The notes under the pieces were generated by a model. The model searched no databases, was not told the DNA's origin, and worked only from the letters and a program-made list of their open reading frames with translations. From contig JANSYK010000003.1 in the NCBI GenBank assembly GCA_024742485.1, positions 1-64,000 of the forward strand: a DNA stretch of 64,000 nt, read 5' to 3'. Positions 43,203 to 52,020 of this stretch are shown one piece after another. The translations under genes were made by a program, and so were the position numbers. The stretch comes from Alphaproteobacteria bacterium. Lineage in GTDB: Bacteria > Pseudomonadota > Alphaproteobacteria > Rhizobiales > Rhizobiaceae. Position 1 is the first letter of the stretch. The number at the start of each line of letters is the position of its first letter.

Positions 43203-44567
43203 CTATTTTTTGTATGTTTCGCGCGCCGTTACGGAGATCGGGCATGGTTCTACGGTGCAAGCAATCTCGGTCTGAACATGCCGCTCGACCGTGGGTTTTG
43301 CCGAGCCGCCATCGGGCTCGCCCCAGGTTAGCGCGACCTCTGTTCCTGGATCGGCCACATCGGAATCCAGCAAAGCAAGGGAAATCCAGCCACCGACATT
43401 GGATGTGTAGACCGGATAATGCGACAGTCCGACCGGCTTGCCGTCCTTGCTGACCAGATCATAGGGGCAGGTCGCATAATGCGAGGCCGGCATGTCCATG
43501 AATTTGAACCGGTCGCCTTCATTGAACATGGACGCGAAAACCCGCACCACATCGTCCTTGCCCCAGCGCAGCGTTCGCTTGTGGCGGTGCGGTTTCCCCT
43601 GCATCGCCTCCAGCGCCGGTCGACCGATGAAATCATGATCGAATTTGACGATATGGCCATAGCCCAGATCAAATGGGCTCAGATAGTAATCCTCGACATT
43701 GTTGCTCACCATCGATCCGCCCAGCGACAGGTTGGCCATGAAACTGTCCGCACCCAACCATTGCCTGAATGGTCGCATGGCCTCTCCGGTGTAGATCGCC
43801 GGCAACGGTGATGGGAACCAGCCGCTTTCATGGGCGACGGTGGCATAGGTCTTCGAACCGGCGGCCAGCAGGCCCATATCGGCACCGACCCGCATGATTT
43901 CGTCCCTGATGCGGTCATAATCCTCGAAGGGGCCAAACAATTCGAGTCCCGCCGCGCCAGCCATCCCATGGCGCAGCGCGCGCACCTGCCGTCCCGCGAC
44001 ATTGACGGTGCCCATGCCGAAGAATTTGAAGCCATCGATCGGACCTCCATTCATTTTTTCAAGGATCGCCCAGGCGTTGGGACCCTGGACCTCGAATCGG
44101 TAACCCATGCGCCGCCCGGAATTGTCCAGCGCCCGGTCATCGGTGGTTGCTTCGACATCGTAGCCGCCTGTTTCGATATGAAACTGGACCCAGTCGCGGT
44201 TGATCGGCTTGTTGACGATATTGACCTTGTGGTCATCGAGGATGAACATGATCGCATCGCCGATGACAAAACCGTCATGGTTGCAGAACACGACCTGCTT
44301 GGCGATGTCCCGCCGGAAATTGGCCATGGAGTTGATGGCCAGATCTTCCAGCAGGCGCTTGACATCCGGCCCTTCGATGTAGTGGTCGGTCATGTGAAAG
44401 GATTGGTCGAAAAGCACGGCACCATTGCGCCAGGCTTCCTGCTCGTCCCGCCAGTTTGTGAATTCAGCCTTGATTGGAAACTGATAGGGTCCAAGCTGCG
44501 CATTTCGCAGCATATCGACCGGATTCCCAATGGTTTTGAGCTTGTCTTCGAGTGTCATGGCCGACAT
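43203..44567 (-). CDS. Tetrahydrofolate-dependent O-demethylase, LigM/DesA-like (GcvT fold)
   Basis: 454 residues. A GcvT/aminomethyltransferase fold. LFDQSFHMTDHYIEGPDVKR, FVIGDAIMFILDDHKVN and WVQFHIETGGYDV match the branch of vanillate/3-O-methylgallate demethylase LigM and syringate demethylase DesA closely in order and wording; ALRHGMAGAAGLELFGPF follows. The reaction moves the methyl group of a methoxyarene to tetrahydrofolate. Paralogues that demethylate non-aromatic compounds exist, so the substrate is not settled. It is divergent from the RidA operon across TAGTGGG site B and lies upstream of the TRAP genes. Confidence 0.85.
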   Translation of the reverse strand: MSAMTLEDKLKTIGNPVDMLRNAQLGPYQFPIKAEFTNWRDEQEAWRNGAVLFDQSFHMTDHYIEGPDVKRLLEDLAINSMANFRRDIAKQVVFCNHDGFVIGDAIMFILDDHKVNIVNKPINRDWVQFHIETGGYDVEATTDDRALDNSGRRMGYRFEVQGPNAWAILEKMNGGPIDGFKFFGMGTVNVAGRQVRALRHGMAGAAGLELFGPFEDYDRIRDEIMRVGADMGLLAAGSKTYATVAHESGWFPSPLPAIYTGEAMRPFRQWLGADSFMANLSLGGSMVSNNVEDYYLSPFDLGYGHIVKFDHDFIGRPALEAMQGKPHRHKRTLRWGKDDVVRVFASMFNEGDRFKFMDMPASHYATCPYDLVSKDGKPVGLSHYPVYTSNVGGWISLALLDSDVADPGTEVALTWGEPDGGSAKPTVERHVQTEIACTVEPCPISVTARETYKK

Positions 44568-44622
44568 CGATGAATTCCTCCGGATATGCCTTTTGTGATC
44601 GAATTTGAAATGTCTTCTTTAC

Positions 44623-44640
44623 TAGTGGGCAGAAAATGGG
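44623..44640 (+). promoter_or_regulatory. TAGTGGG direct-repeat element, site B
   Basis: TAGTGGG (44623-44629) is followed 11 bp later by AAATGGG (44634-44640), both trailed by CAG. It lies between the divergent O-demethylase (start 44567) and RidA-like (start 44697) genes and could control both. The second heptamer is weaker than at the other sites, and no good -35/-10 pair fits the same spacing here. Confidence 0.5.
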
Positions 44641-44696
44641 CAGGATTACAAGAGTTTTTTTGGAATCACCGCCGATCGGAGCAGGAAGGAGGACGC

Positions 44697-45173
44697 ATGG
44701 GACGCGTCGAGGCAAAACTGGAAGCAATGGGTATCACCTTGCCCGAGCCGCTCGTCCTGCCGAGCGCAAACCGCACCTCCGGCGTTCTGGTCGGCAATAT
44801 GTTGTATCTGTCGGGACACGGTGCGGCATTGCTGGAGGATCAGTCCGTCAGGCGGCGCGGCAAGGTCGATGTGGACATCACCGAGGAGGAGGCCTACGCC
44901 ACCGCACGTGCCCTGGCGATCAAGATGATCGCGACGATCAAGCACCATGTCGCGGATCTGGATCGGGTCGAACGGGTGGTCAAGATCCTTGGCATGATCA
45001 ATGCGCATCCTGATTTCGAGCGCCAAAACAAGGTCCTCAACGGTGCAAGCGATCTGTTCTTCGAGGTATTCGGACCTGAAGTCGGGTGTCACGCGCGCTC
45101 CTCCGTTGGCGTTGAAGGGCTGGTCGACCGGCAGCCCGTCGAGATTGAAGGAACCTTCCTGATCCATGGGTGA
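44697..45173 (+). CDS. RidA/YjgF/YER057c family protein
   Basis: 158 residues, longer than the usual 125-130 of RidA because of an N-terminal extension typical of the larger subgroup. ANRTSGVLVGNMLYLSGHGA and RVVKILGMINAHPDF cover the family core, and VGCHARSSVGVEGL ends with the conserved strand; the Arg that binds carboxylate is probably the one in HARSSVG. Typical members hydrolyse reactive enamines; this subgroup is common in catabolic operons with unknown substrates. AGGAAGGAGG upstream of the ATG sets the start, the first gene after element B. Confidence 0.85.
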   Translation: MGRVEAKLEAMGITLPEPLVLPSANRTSGVLVGNMLYLSGHGAALLEDQSVRRRGKVDVDITEEEAYATARALAIKMIATIKHHVADLDRVERVVKILGMINAHPDFERQNKVLNGASDLFFEVFGPEVGCHARSSVGVEGLVDRQPVEIEGTFLIHG

Positions 45174-45236
45174 AAGCGTTGACAACCACCTGGACGCGGC
45201 GGAAAACCCGTGGAGTATTTCCAGGGAGGCGTTTGC

Positions 45237-46670
45237 GTGACTGCACCGATCACAAAACAGGACACGAAGGGGCTCGTGGAAACGATCAACGGGTTCTGCG
45301 AGAAACACGGTATAGCCGTTTCGACATTTGGCCGTTTGGCGGTCAATGACGGCAAGTTCGTGCGCCGCATCAGCAAGGGAAGCTGGATCGAGCGGGAAAC
45401 CTTTCAAAGGGTCCAGGATTTCATGGATCGTGCCGAACGGGGCGAGATAGCGCTGCGCGGACGGCCGCGGCGAAAGAAGGAAGAATCCAACTCCCACACC
45501 ATGGCGGAGTTGATCAACCAGCAGACTTCGATTCGCACACCCGGCAGTTTTGATCTTCATGAACAGCGGTATCGGTTCCATGTCTTCGCTGCGACCACCA
45601 ATGTGTCGTGGGTCCAGGCCGACATCATCACCGATGACCTGTTGAAACTCTCGGCAAAACCAGACGGGTTGCGCCTTTTCTATTCGCCGATGGACAACGG
45701 AATTACCCTGGCGCGCGTGCTCAGGGCGTTGCATGCGAAATACCCCGATATGCCCATTCAGGTCGTCATCAAGGGATGGGGGCTGGAGGACCTTCGCAAC
45801 ACGATGAGCCGAATGGTTGACCGATTGTCGGAACACCCCCTCACGGTGCTTGTCCTGACCAATCTCTACACACGAGAAGCCGTGCAACTGAAAAAAACCG
45901 CTCCCGAAGGTCCCGGGGAGATCGTCTGGCGTGATGTCGAACTGAGCGGCAAGTACAGCTATGACTATCAACAGCAGGTGGCCGGTCTGTTTTCAGATTT
46001 GGCGAATGAGTGGACCATATTTCGCGGCGAGGATGACTTTCCCGTCTATTCCCGGCCAAGCGTCATTACGCTGTACAGAGCCGATCAGCGGCACGCCCTT
46101 CGCGATTTCATTCCACAGCAGGGCGGATCGGATCTGCAGTTTGACTATTGTTTCCTGAATCATCCCTATCTGCACAGCCACACCATGAAGTTCAGGATCG
46201 AATACATTCTGCAGCCGGTAATCCGGCACCTGGCACCCGGCGGACAGATGAAGGTGGTGCAATCCCTTGGCGAAGATCCCGCCCATGAAATCATACGCCG
46301 GGTCTGGCCTGATCAGCCTCTCAATTGCGTCTCGCGGCACGACATCATTTCAGAGCTGCGCAAATCATTGCGTGATGAACTCAAGGATCTGACGTTCAGC
46401 GGCCTGACAGATGCCCGTTCGCTGTTTCGATTCGACATGCACACGCTGCCAACGTTGCAGGACAGTGAGCAGCGCAATCTGTCTCCACAGGGAGCCTGGA
46501 GCAATGCTGTCTATTTCGCGCAGGTGAAGGAAGAGCTTGTCCAGATTGCCATCGGGGAAGGCTCCCGTCACATGGACGTCACGGCTGATGTCCTGCGAGA
46601 ATATGGTGGGCTCTGGTTTGTCAATGAAACCTTCTCGATAACCCGCAAGCCAAAAAAGAAGCGAAAATGA
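45237..46670 (+). CDS. HTH plus degenerate SAM-methyltransferase-like protein
   Basis: 477 residues. The first ~65 look like a small helix-turn-helix (INGFCEKHGIAVSTFGRLAV, with FVRRISKG as recognition helix and wing). The rest resembles a SAM-methyltransferase-like family seen in alphaproteobacteria: a Rossmann-like entry at about 145 (LRLFYSPMDNGITLARVL), HPLTVLVLTNLY, FDYCFLNHPYLHSH and VIRHLAPGGQMKVV. The Gly-rich SAM loop is poorly kept (SPMDNG), so it may bind a ligand rather than catalyse. GGGAGG lies 7 bases before the GTG at 45237. It is a candidate regulator of the TAGTGGG sites; this is inference. Confidence 0.68.
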   Translation: MTAPITKQDTKGLVETINGFCEKHGIAVSTFGRLAVNDGKFVRRISKGSWIERETFQRVQDFMDRAERGEIALRGRPRRKKEESNSHTMAELINQQTSIRTPGSFDLHEQRYRFHVFAATTNVSWVQADIITDDLLKLSAKPDGLRLFYSPMDNGITLARVLRALHAKYPDMPIQVVIKGWGLEDLRNTMSRMVDRLSEHPLTVLVLTNLYTREAVQLKKTAPEGPGEIVWRDVELSGKYSYDYQQQVAGLFSDLANEWTIFRGEDDFPVYSRPSVITLYRADQRHALRDFIPQQGGSDLQFDYCFLNHPYLHSHTMKFRIEYILQPVIRHLAPGGQMKVVQSLGEDPAHEIIRRVWPDQPLNCVSRHDIISELRKSLRDELKDLTFSGLTDARSLFRFDMHTLPTLQDSEQRNLSPQGAWSNAVYFAQVKEELVQIAIGEGSRHMDVTADVLREYGGLWFVNETFSITRKPKKKRK

Positions 46671-46674
46671 ATTG

Positions 46675-48756
46675 ATGCAGGTTCTGGACGAAACCCAATA
46701 CTCCAAATTGCGGATGTGCTTCGCACCGGAAAGTGCTGCTATCATCGGCGCCTCGACGGACCCCATGAAATTCGGCGGCAGGGCACTCAAATTCTGCCTG
46801 GAACGGGGCTATGGCGGCCGCCTCTACCCGATCAACGCCAGAAACGACATTGTTCAGGGAGTCACGGCCTATCAGAGCGTTGCCGATCTGCCGGAGGCAC
46901 CGGAAATTGCGGTCATTGCCGTGCCGGCGCCGCAGGTGCGTGACAATTTGCTCGCGGCAGGCAAAAAAGGGTGCAGGATTGCCATTGTCTATGGTGCGCA
47001 ATTTGCCGAAGCCGGCGGTGACGGTCGCGCGCGTCAGGATGATCTGCTTTCGATTGCCCAAGATCACGACATGCGGATGATCGGCCCCAATTGCATGGGC
47101 GTTATCTCACTCGCATCCGGTTTTGTCGCCAGTTTTACCGCCGCCCCGGAACACCATGATGGCAACGGATGGCCACCGGTCGGAAGTGTTTCGATTGCCA
47201 GCCAGTCGGGTGCGGTTGGTATTCAGATGTTTGCCCAACTGCGTGACCGCGGACTGGGGCTGGCAAACTGGATATCGACCGGTAATCAGGCCGATATCGA
47301 TGTTGCGGATGCCATCGCCTTCTATGCCGGCGATCCGGCCACCCGAACCATTGCGGTCTACATGGAAGACGGCGCGCGGGGATTGAAACTGATTCAAGCG
47401 CTGGAATTGGCACGGCAAGCAAAAAAACCGGTTGTGGTGCTCAAGGTCGGCACGACACCGCTGGGGGGTACGGCGGCGGCCGGCCATACGGCGTCGATGT
47501 ATGTCGAAGACAGGGTCGTGGATGACCTTTTCGCCCAATACGGAGTATTGCGGGCTGCGTCGGTCAACGAGTTGATCGACCTCGTCGCAGCCTGCAATGC
47601 CGGTGTGATACCGCGATCCAACAGTGTCGCCGCAGTCTCCGTTTCGGGCGGTGGTGCCGTCATGATCTCCGACGCTGCTGCCCGTGGGGGCTTGGCACTG
47701 GATGATTATCCCAAGGACGCTCTGGCTGAGCTGAAGGCTGAAAACGCCTTTGTCAACGATCGAAATCCCATCGACATTTCCGCACCATCCATGAGCAATA
47801 TGGCCATCACGGGCGGTCATTTGAAATGGGGAACGGAACGCGGACAATCTACGATGCTCGGTTACATCAGCCATGTGCCGCTGGTGCCGCGAACGCGTGG
47901 CGCAATCATGCCGCAGCTTCTCGAATTGACGAAAGGTCATCCCGACCAGCTTGTTGCCATCGCCGGAAACTTTCACCCGGAGGATCGCAAGGCACTGGTC
48001 CAGACAGGGGTCGCGGTGTTCGACGATCCGACGGTTGCAACGGATGCGGTGGCAAAATTGGTAGCGACCGGAAAGGCCTTTGGAAATCCAAGCCAGCGTC
48101 CCTCGGTTCCCGAGCGTTTGACGGACGATATTGGCGCCATGCTCGCGCGCGCCGGAATTGATTTGGTTGACAGCGTCAGGATTGAAACCGAAGCAGACGG
48201 GCTCGCAGAGCTGGACCGTCACGGTGACATTGTTCTCAAACTTGCCGCTCCTGATCTGCACCACAGGACAGAACTGAACGGCGTGTTCATTTCCCTGCAA
48301 TCACCGGACGCCGTGCGCCGGGCCTTTGCCAGTCTTTCCGAGGCGGTGCTGCACCACGGCGGGACGTACCGGGATTTGCATATCATCGCCGAACCGATGA
48401 TCCATGGTGTCGAGTTTCTGGTCGGAACACGCGCGGATCCGCATTTCGGTCCGTTGATCCTGCTGGGTTCCGGCGGCTCGCACTGCGAACTTTTCGATGA
48501 TGTGGTCTATGCCAAGGCGCCCGTCACTGATGATGAGGCGCGACGGATGATTGCTGCGGTCCGAGCGGCGGCCATGCTCGATGGCTGGCGCGGTGCGCCG
48601 GCGGTCGATCGTGACGCCCTTGCCAACGCGCTTGTGGCGCTGTCGATTGCGGCGGCCGAGCTTCCGTCGCTCGAAATCAATCCAATGATCGTGACACCGA
48701 ATGGCGCAACCGGTGTCGATCTTGTCTCCGCCCGGGAGTGTTCGCACATTGAATGA
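46675..48756 (+). CDS. ADP-forming acyl-CoA synthetase (FerA-like; CoA-binding plus ATP-grasp)
   Basis: 693 residues. AAIIGASTDPMKFGGRAL starts the CoA-binding domain, SIASQSGAVGIQM the succinyl-CoA-ligase-like domain, AAGHTASMYVED holds the likely phospho-His (about residue 270), and the C-terminal ATP-grasp domain starts near 470 and includes LPSLEINPMIV. Both halves are fused in one chain, as in FerA feruloyl-CoA synthetase and related NDP-forming synthetases. It activates a carboxylic acid to its CoA ester. Together with the hydratase and aldehyde dehydrogenase encoded next it fits a hydroxycinnamate route; the substrate is inferred. It overlaps the next gene by 8 bases. Confidence 0.88.
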   Translation: MQVLDETQYSKLRMCFAPESAAIIGASTDPMKFGGRALKFCLERGYGGRLYPINARNDIVQGVTAYQSVADLPEAPEIAVIAVPAPQVRDNLLAAGKKGCRIAIVYGAQFAEAGGDGRARQDDLLSIAQDHDMRMIGPNCMGVISLASGFVASFTAAPEHHDGNGWPPVGSVSIASQSGAVGIQMFAQLRDRGLGLANWISTGNQADIDVADAIAFYAGDPATRTIAVYMEDGARGLKLIQALELARQAKKPVVVLKVGTTPLGGTAAAGHTASMYVEDRVVDDLFAQYGVLRAASVNELIDLVAACNAGVIPRSNSVAAVSVSGGGAVMISDAAARGGLALDDYPKDALAELKAENAFVNDRNPIDISAPSMSNMAITGGHLKWGTERGQSTMLGYISHVPLVPRTRGAIMPQLLELTKGHPDQLVAIAGNFHPEDRKALVQTGVAVFDDPTVATDAVAKLVATGKAFGNPSQRPSVPERLTDDIGAMLARAGIDLVDSVRIETEADGLAELDRHGDIVLKLAAPDLHHRTELNGVFISLQSPDAVRRAFASLSEAVLHHGGTYRDLHIIAEPMIHGVEFLVGTRADPHFGPLILLGSGGSHCELFDDVVYAKAPVTDDEARRMIAAVRAAAMLDGWRGAPAVDRDALANALVALSIAAAELPSLEINPMIVTPNGATGVDLVSARECSHIE

Positions 48757-50188
48757 GGTCACACATTTAATCGATGGTCAGGCGGTCAGGGGCGAGGGCC
48801 CTGTGCTCGATGACATCGATCCTTCGAACGGCCGGGTCCTGACGCAGATGCCCGAAGCGACCGTTTCACAGACTGCCGATGCCGTCGCTGCGGCATCGCG
48901 CAGTTTTATGTCCGGGACCTGGGCTGGCGCACCTGTTCGAGAGCGACAGGACGTGTTGCGCGAGACGGCGTCCGCCATCCGCGCCGATGCCGATACGCTG
49001 ATCGATCTCCAGGTCATGGAAGGCGGGATGATACCCGCCAATGTGCGCGGACAGATTATGGGTGCTGCTGCCTGGTTTGACTATTTCGCAGATTATCTGT
49101 CTCGAGAGAGTGGTGAGATCTTCCGGCAATTGGACAATGTCACGACATTGGTCAACAGAGAGCCGATCGGGGTCTGTGCCCTGTTTTCTCCATGGAATGT
49201 GCCAGTAACCCTCAGTGCGATCAAACTCGCGCCGGCGCTTGCGGCGGGCAACTCGGTGGTGTTGAAGCCGTCGGAAGAAACGCCGATGGTGACCCGTCAT
49301 CTGGTGGATCTGATACAGGGCGCCAGGCTGCCGAGCGGCGTGCTGAATCTCGTCAACGGGCGCGGTACCGTCACGGGAGCGGCGCTGGCCGATGCGCCGG
49401 ATGTTGCAATGATCTCGTTTACCGGTGGAGCCGTCGGAGGGCGGGCAGTGGCAGAAGCCGCAGCCCGCCGTCAGGTTCCCTGCGTCATGGAACTGGGCGG
49501 CAAGTCGGCAACGATTGTCTTCGAAGATGCCGATCTGGACGCTGCCCTCGAGGGCGCCCTGGCGTCGATCTTTTCGTCCAACGGGGAAGCCTGCCTGGCA
49601 GGGTCCCGGATTCTCGTACAGGAAAGCGTTGCCGAGGAATTCACCAGGGCGTTTGTCGAGCGGACGAAGGCGATGGTGGTTGGGGCCCCCCGAAACGATG
49701 GCGTCAGCATCGGTCCGATGGTGTCGGCTGCGCACCAGTCACGCGTCCTGAGTTTCTTTGAAAGCGCCGAAAGGGATGGCGACCGGATTCTCTGTGGCGG
49801 GCCCATGCCTGATGGTGGAGAGGGTTTCTATGTCCGCCCCGGGGCGGTCATGATCGCATCATCAGACAGCCGCATCTGGAACGAGGAGGTTTTCGGTCCG
49901 GTGGCCGCGCTGGCGACATTTGGCGACGAAGCGGAAGCCGTGGAGCTGGCCAATGACAGTCGGTACGGGTTGTCCGGCTATCTCTGGACCCGAGATCTGG
50001 GGCGGGCGATGCGGGTGGCCGGCAGAATCCGCACCGGCACCATCGTCATCAATGCGCCCTTTATGCGCGAACTCAACGCACCATTCGGCGGCGTCAAGAG
50101 ATCTGGCGTCGGCCGCGAGGGCGGCACACATAGCTGGATGAATTTTACCGAGGCAAAGACAACCGTGATTCATCACGGCAAGGGATAA
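48749..50188 (+). CDS. NAD(P)-dependent aldehyde dehydrogenase
   Basis: About 479 residues. FSPWNVPVTL and KPSEETP bind NAD(P); the general base Glu is in VMELGGKSA and the catalytic Cys is in SNGEACLAGSR; the C-terminal EEVFGPVAAL and GVKRSGVGREGG are standard. It oxidises an aldehyde to its acid and could be a vanillin- or syringaldehyde-type dehydrogenase. The start is uncertain: TTG 48749 with coupling to the synthetase stop looks best; an ATG at 48701 lies inside the previous gene. Confidence 0.88.
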   Translation: MNEVTHLIDGQAVRGEGPVLDDIDPSNGRVLTQMPEATVSQTADAVAAASRSFMSGTWAGAPVRERQDVLRETASAIRADADTLIDLQVMEGGMIPANVRGQIMGAAAWFDYFADYLSRESGEIFRQLDNVTTLVNREPIGVCALFSPWNVPVTLSAIKLAPALAAGNSVVLKPSEETPMVTRHLVDLIQGARLPSGVLNLVNGRGTVTGAALADAPDVAMISFTGGAVGGRAVAEAAARRQVPCVMELGGKSATIVFEDADLDAALEGALASIFSSNGEACLAGSRILVQESVAEEFTRAFVERTKAMVVGAPRNDGVSIGPMVSAAHQSRVLSFFESAERDGDRILCGGPMPDGGEGFYVRPGAVMIASSDSRIWNEEVFGPVAALATFGDEAEAVELANDSRYGLSGYLWTRDLGRAMRVAGRIRTGTIVINAPFMRELNAPFGGVKRSGVGREGGTHSWMNFTEAKTTVIHHGKG

Positions 50189-50192
50189 CTCC

Positions 50193-50942
50193 ATGCTTAG
50201 CAATAAACGGATCATCGTTACCGGAGCCGCACAGGGCATTGGCGCCGTCATGGCAGCCGGGTTTTCGCGGATGGGTGCAAAGGTGGCACTGGCGGATATA
50301 GCCGATCCCGCTCCGGCCGTTCGGCGCATCGAGGACGCGGGCGGTGAGGCGCTGGGTTTGCAGGTCGATGTCACCCGGCGCGCGGATTGCGAGAAAATGG
50401 TCGCCGAAACCGAGGCTGCCTTCGGTGGCCTTGACGGTTTGGTCAACAACGCCGCGCTCTTTGCCACGCTCTCGATTGAAAATTTTGACGAAATCGACGA
50501 CGCCCTCTGGGACAAGGTCATGGCCGTCAACGTCAAGGGCCCCTGGCTATGCACCTGTGCCGCCACCCCGGCCATGGAGCGATCGGGTGGCGGGTCGATC
50601 GTGATGATCGCCACCAATCGCATCTTGCACGGATTTCCCGGCATGCTGCACTACGATGCATCCAAGGGCGGCGTGATGGCCATGACCCGTTCGCTCATAC
50701 GCGAGGTCGGCAAAAAGAACATTCGGGTCAACACCATCGCCCCGGGTCTGACCATGAGCGAGGGCGTGCTGGCGCGCGAGGGCATCGAGGAAAGAGCATC
50801 GTCCGTTGCTGCCGGCCGATCGCTGGCGCGCAACCAGGAGCCCGAGGACCTGGTGGGGGCAGCAGCATTTTTCTTGAGCGACCATTCCAGCTTCATTTCC
50901 GGCCAGTCACTGTGTGTCGATGGTGGAGGCCTGGTTCAATGA
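50193..50942 (+). CDS. Short-chain dehydrogenase/reductase (SDR)
   Basis: 249 residues. TGAAQGIGAVMAAGF is the NAD(P) loop, LVNNAALF the structural N-N-A motif, and the catalytic set is Tyr-x3-Lys in HYDASKGG with the Ser region in VMIATNRIL (where Ser is replaced by Thr). The Asp after the second strand (ALADIADP) suggests NAD rather than NADP. It could oxidise a benzylic or side-chain alcohol or a sugar-like intermediate. It lies 4 bases after the aldehyde dehydrogenase gene. Confidence 0.92.
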   Translation: MLSNKRIIVTGAAQGIGAVMAAGFSRMGAKVALADIADPAPAVRRIEDAGGEALGLQVDVTRRADCEKMVAETEAAFGGLDGLVNNAALFATLSIENFDEIDDALWDKVMAVNVKGPWLCTCAATPAMERSGGGSIVMIATNRILHGFPGMLHYDASKGGVMAMTRSLIREVGKKNIRVNTIAPGLTMSEGVLAREGIEERASSVAAGRSLARNQEPEDLVGAAAFFLSDHSSFISGQSLCVDGGGLVQ

Positions 50943-50984
50943 CCGGCAAGTTACGACTCGGCTTACTTTAGCAAGGAAAATCCC

Positions 50985-51182
50985 ATGGCAATTGTCAGTG
51001 TCACGATCATCGAAGGACGTGATCGAGAAACCAAGAACCGACTGATCGAGCGCCTGACAGCGGCTGTTGTCGACACACTCGATGCTGAGCCGCGTCAGGT
51101 TCGCGTGGTCATCAATGAAGTGGGGGACGGTGACTACGCAGTCGCCGGTAAACCCGTCTTTTTGCATGATCACTCACAATAG
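50985..51182 (+). CDS. 4-oxalocrotonate tautomerase-like protein lacking Pro-1
   Basis: 65 residues, the size of a 4-OT monomer. AIVSVTIIEGRDRETKNRLI aligns with the family's first strand and helix, and VRVVINEV matches the second strand; the two Arg residues used by 4-OT (in EGR and VRVV) are kept. The residue after the start Met is Ala, not the Pro that serves as the catalytic base after Met removal. AAGGA 7 bases upstream supports this start, and no Pro codon lies at a suitable alternative. It may be inactive as a classical tautomerase or use another mechanism. Confidence 0.85.
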   Translation: MAIVSVTIIEGRDRETKNRLIERLTAAVVDTLDAEPRQVRVVINEVGDGDYAVAGKPVFLHDHSQ

Positions 51183-51185
51183 GAC

Positions 51186-51217
51186 TTGCACATCTGTGCT
51201 AATGGGACGATAGTGGG
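51186..51217 (+). promoter_or_regulatory. TAGTGGG direct-repeat promoter element, site C
   Basis: TTGCAC (51186-51191) and GATAGT (51209-51214) are 17 bases apart. Two heptamers, TAATGGG (51200-51206) and TAGTGGG (51211-51217), repeat at exactly 11 bp and are followed by CAGAG and the hydratase ATG at 51223. Transcription from this -10 would start within a base or two of the ATG, so the mRNA may be leaderless. Confidence 0.6.
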
Positions 51218-51222
51218 CAGAG

Positions 51223-52020
51223 ATGCAGAACCAGACCGAAATTTCCGCAACGACCGAGGGCCCGGCAGGGATCATCAGGCTGGCTCGTCCACAGGCACGC
51301 AACGCCCTGACAGACACCATGCTGACAGAGGTGAAGACCGCCATGCAGGCATGGGAGCTGGATGACTCTGTTGCCGCCATTGTTCTGACGGGCGACGACA
51401 AGGCCTTTTGTGCCGGCGGTGACGTCAAGGGCACCGCTTCCAGCGACATGGAGCCATTTGACAAGTATCGCTACCGATACACCCACGCGGTTTGGCATGA
51501 TTTCATGCGTTACATGGGCAATTGCACCAAGCCAGTCATCGCTGCGATTGAAGGGTATGCCCTGGGCGGTGGATTGGAACTGGCGCTGCGCTGCGATTTC
51601 GCGGTCGGCTCGCAGACGGCAAAGCTGGGCCTGACCGAAGCCACGATCGGCCTCTTCCCCATTCTGGGCGGTGCCTGGTCTCTCACCCATGCAATTGGCG
51701 AGCGCAAGGCGCGTGAGCTTGCCTATACCGGTCGGCGGATTGATGCCGATGAGGCGCTGTCGCTGGGGCTCCTCAATCATGTGACGCTGCCCGGTGGCGC
51801 AGTTGGCAAGGCTCTGGAAATCGTTGATGAAATTGCCTCCAGTGCACCGCTGGCGGTGATGACACTGAAACAGGCAATCACCCGTGCACGGAGCCAAAGC
51901 TACGAGGAAGCACTGAATGCCGGTGGAGATCTGTCCGCGCTTTTGATGTTCTCGGAGGACCGTCAGGAAGGACTACGGGCGTTTTTGGAAAAGCGCAAAC
52001 CGGAGTTCAAAGGCAAATGA
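51223..52020 (+). CDS. Enoyl-CoA hydratase/isomerase family protein
   Basis: 265 residues. GIIRLARPQARNAL and AFCAGGDVKG give the CoA and oxyanion-hole parts of the crotonase fold; both hydratase Glu residues appear to be present, in LGGGLELALRCDF and LTEATIGLFP. The protein is not close to the FCHL/Ech branch of feruloyl-CoA hydratase-lyase as I recall its motifs, so a plain hydratase or a FerB-like role are both open. It begins its own unit under element C and overlaps the FAD oxidoreductase by ATGA. Confidence 0.92.
   Translation: MQNQTEISATTEGPAGIIRLARPQARNALTDTMLTEVKTAMQAWELDDSVAAIVLTGDDKAFCAGGDVKGTASSDMEPFDKYRYRYTHAVWHDFMRYMGNCTKPVIAAIEGYALGGGLELALRCDFAVGSQTAKLGLTEATIGLFPILGGAWSLTHAIGERKARELAYTGRRIDADEALSLGLLNHVTLPGGAVGKALEIVDEIASSAPLAVMTLKQAITRARSQSYEEALNAGGDLSALLMFSEDRQEGLRAFLEKRKPEFKGK

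Noticed and set aside
44646-45971. Open frame of about 440 codons on the minus strand
   Set aside because: It is antisense to the RidA-like and HTH/methyltransferase-like genes, which have good ribosome-binding sites; no recognisable motif appears in the antisense frame.
47107-48300. Open frame of about 400 codons on the minus strand
   Set aside because: Antisense shadow of the acyl-CoA synthetase, caused by high GC at third positions.
51223-52020. Assignment as feruloyl-CoA hydratase/lyase of the Ech/FCHL type
   Set aside because: The region around the second Glu and the oxyanion-hole motif read like a general enoyl-CoA hydratase; only a FerB-like role remains possible.
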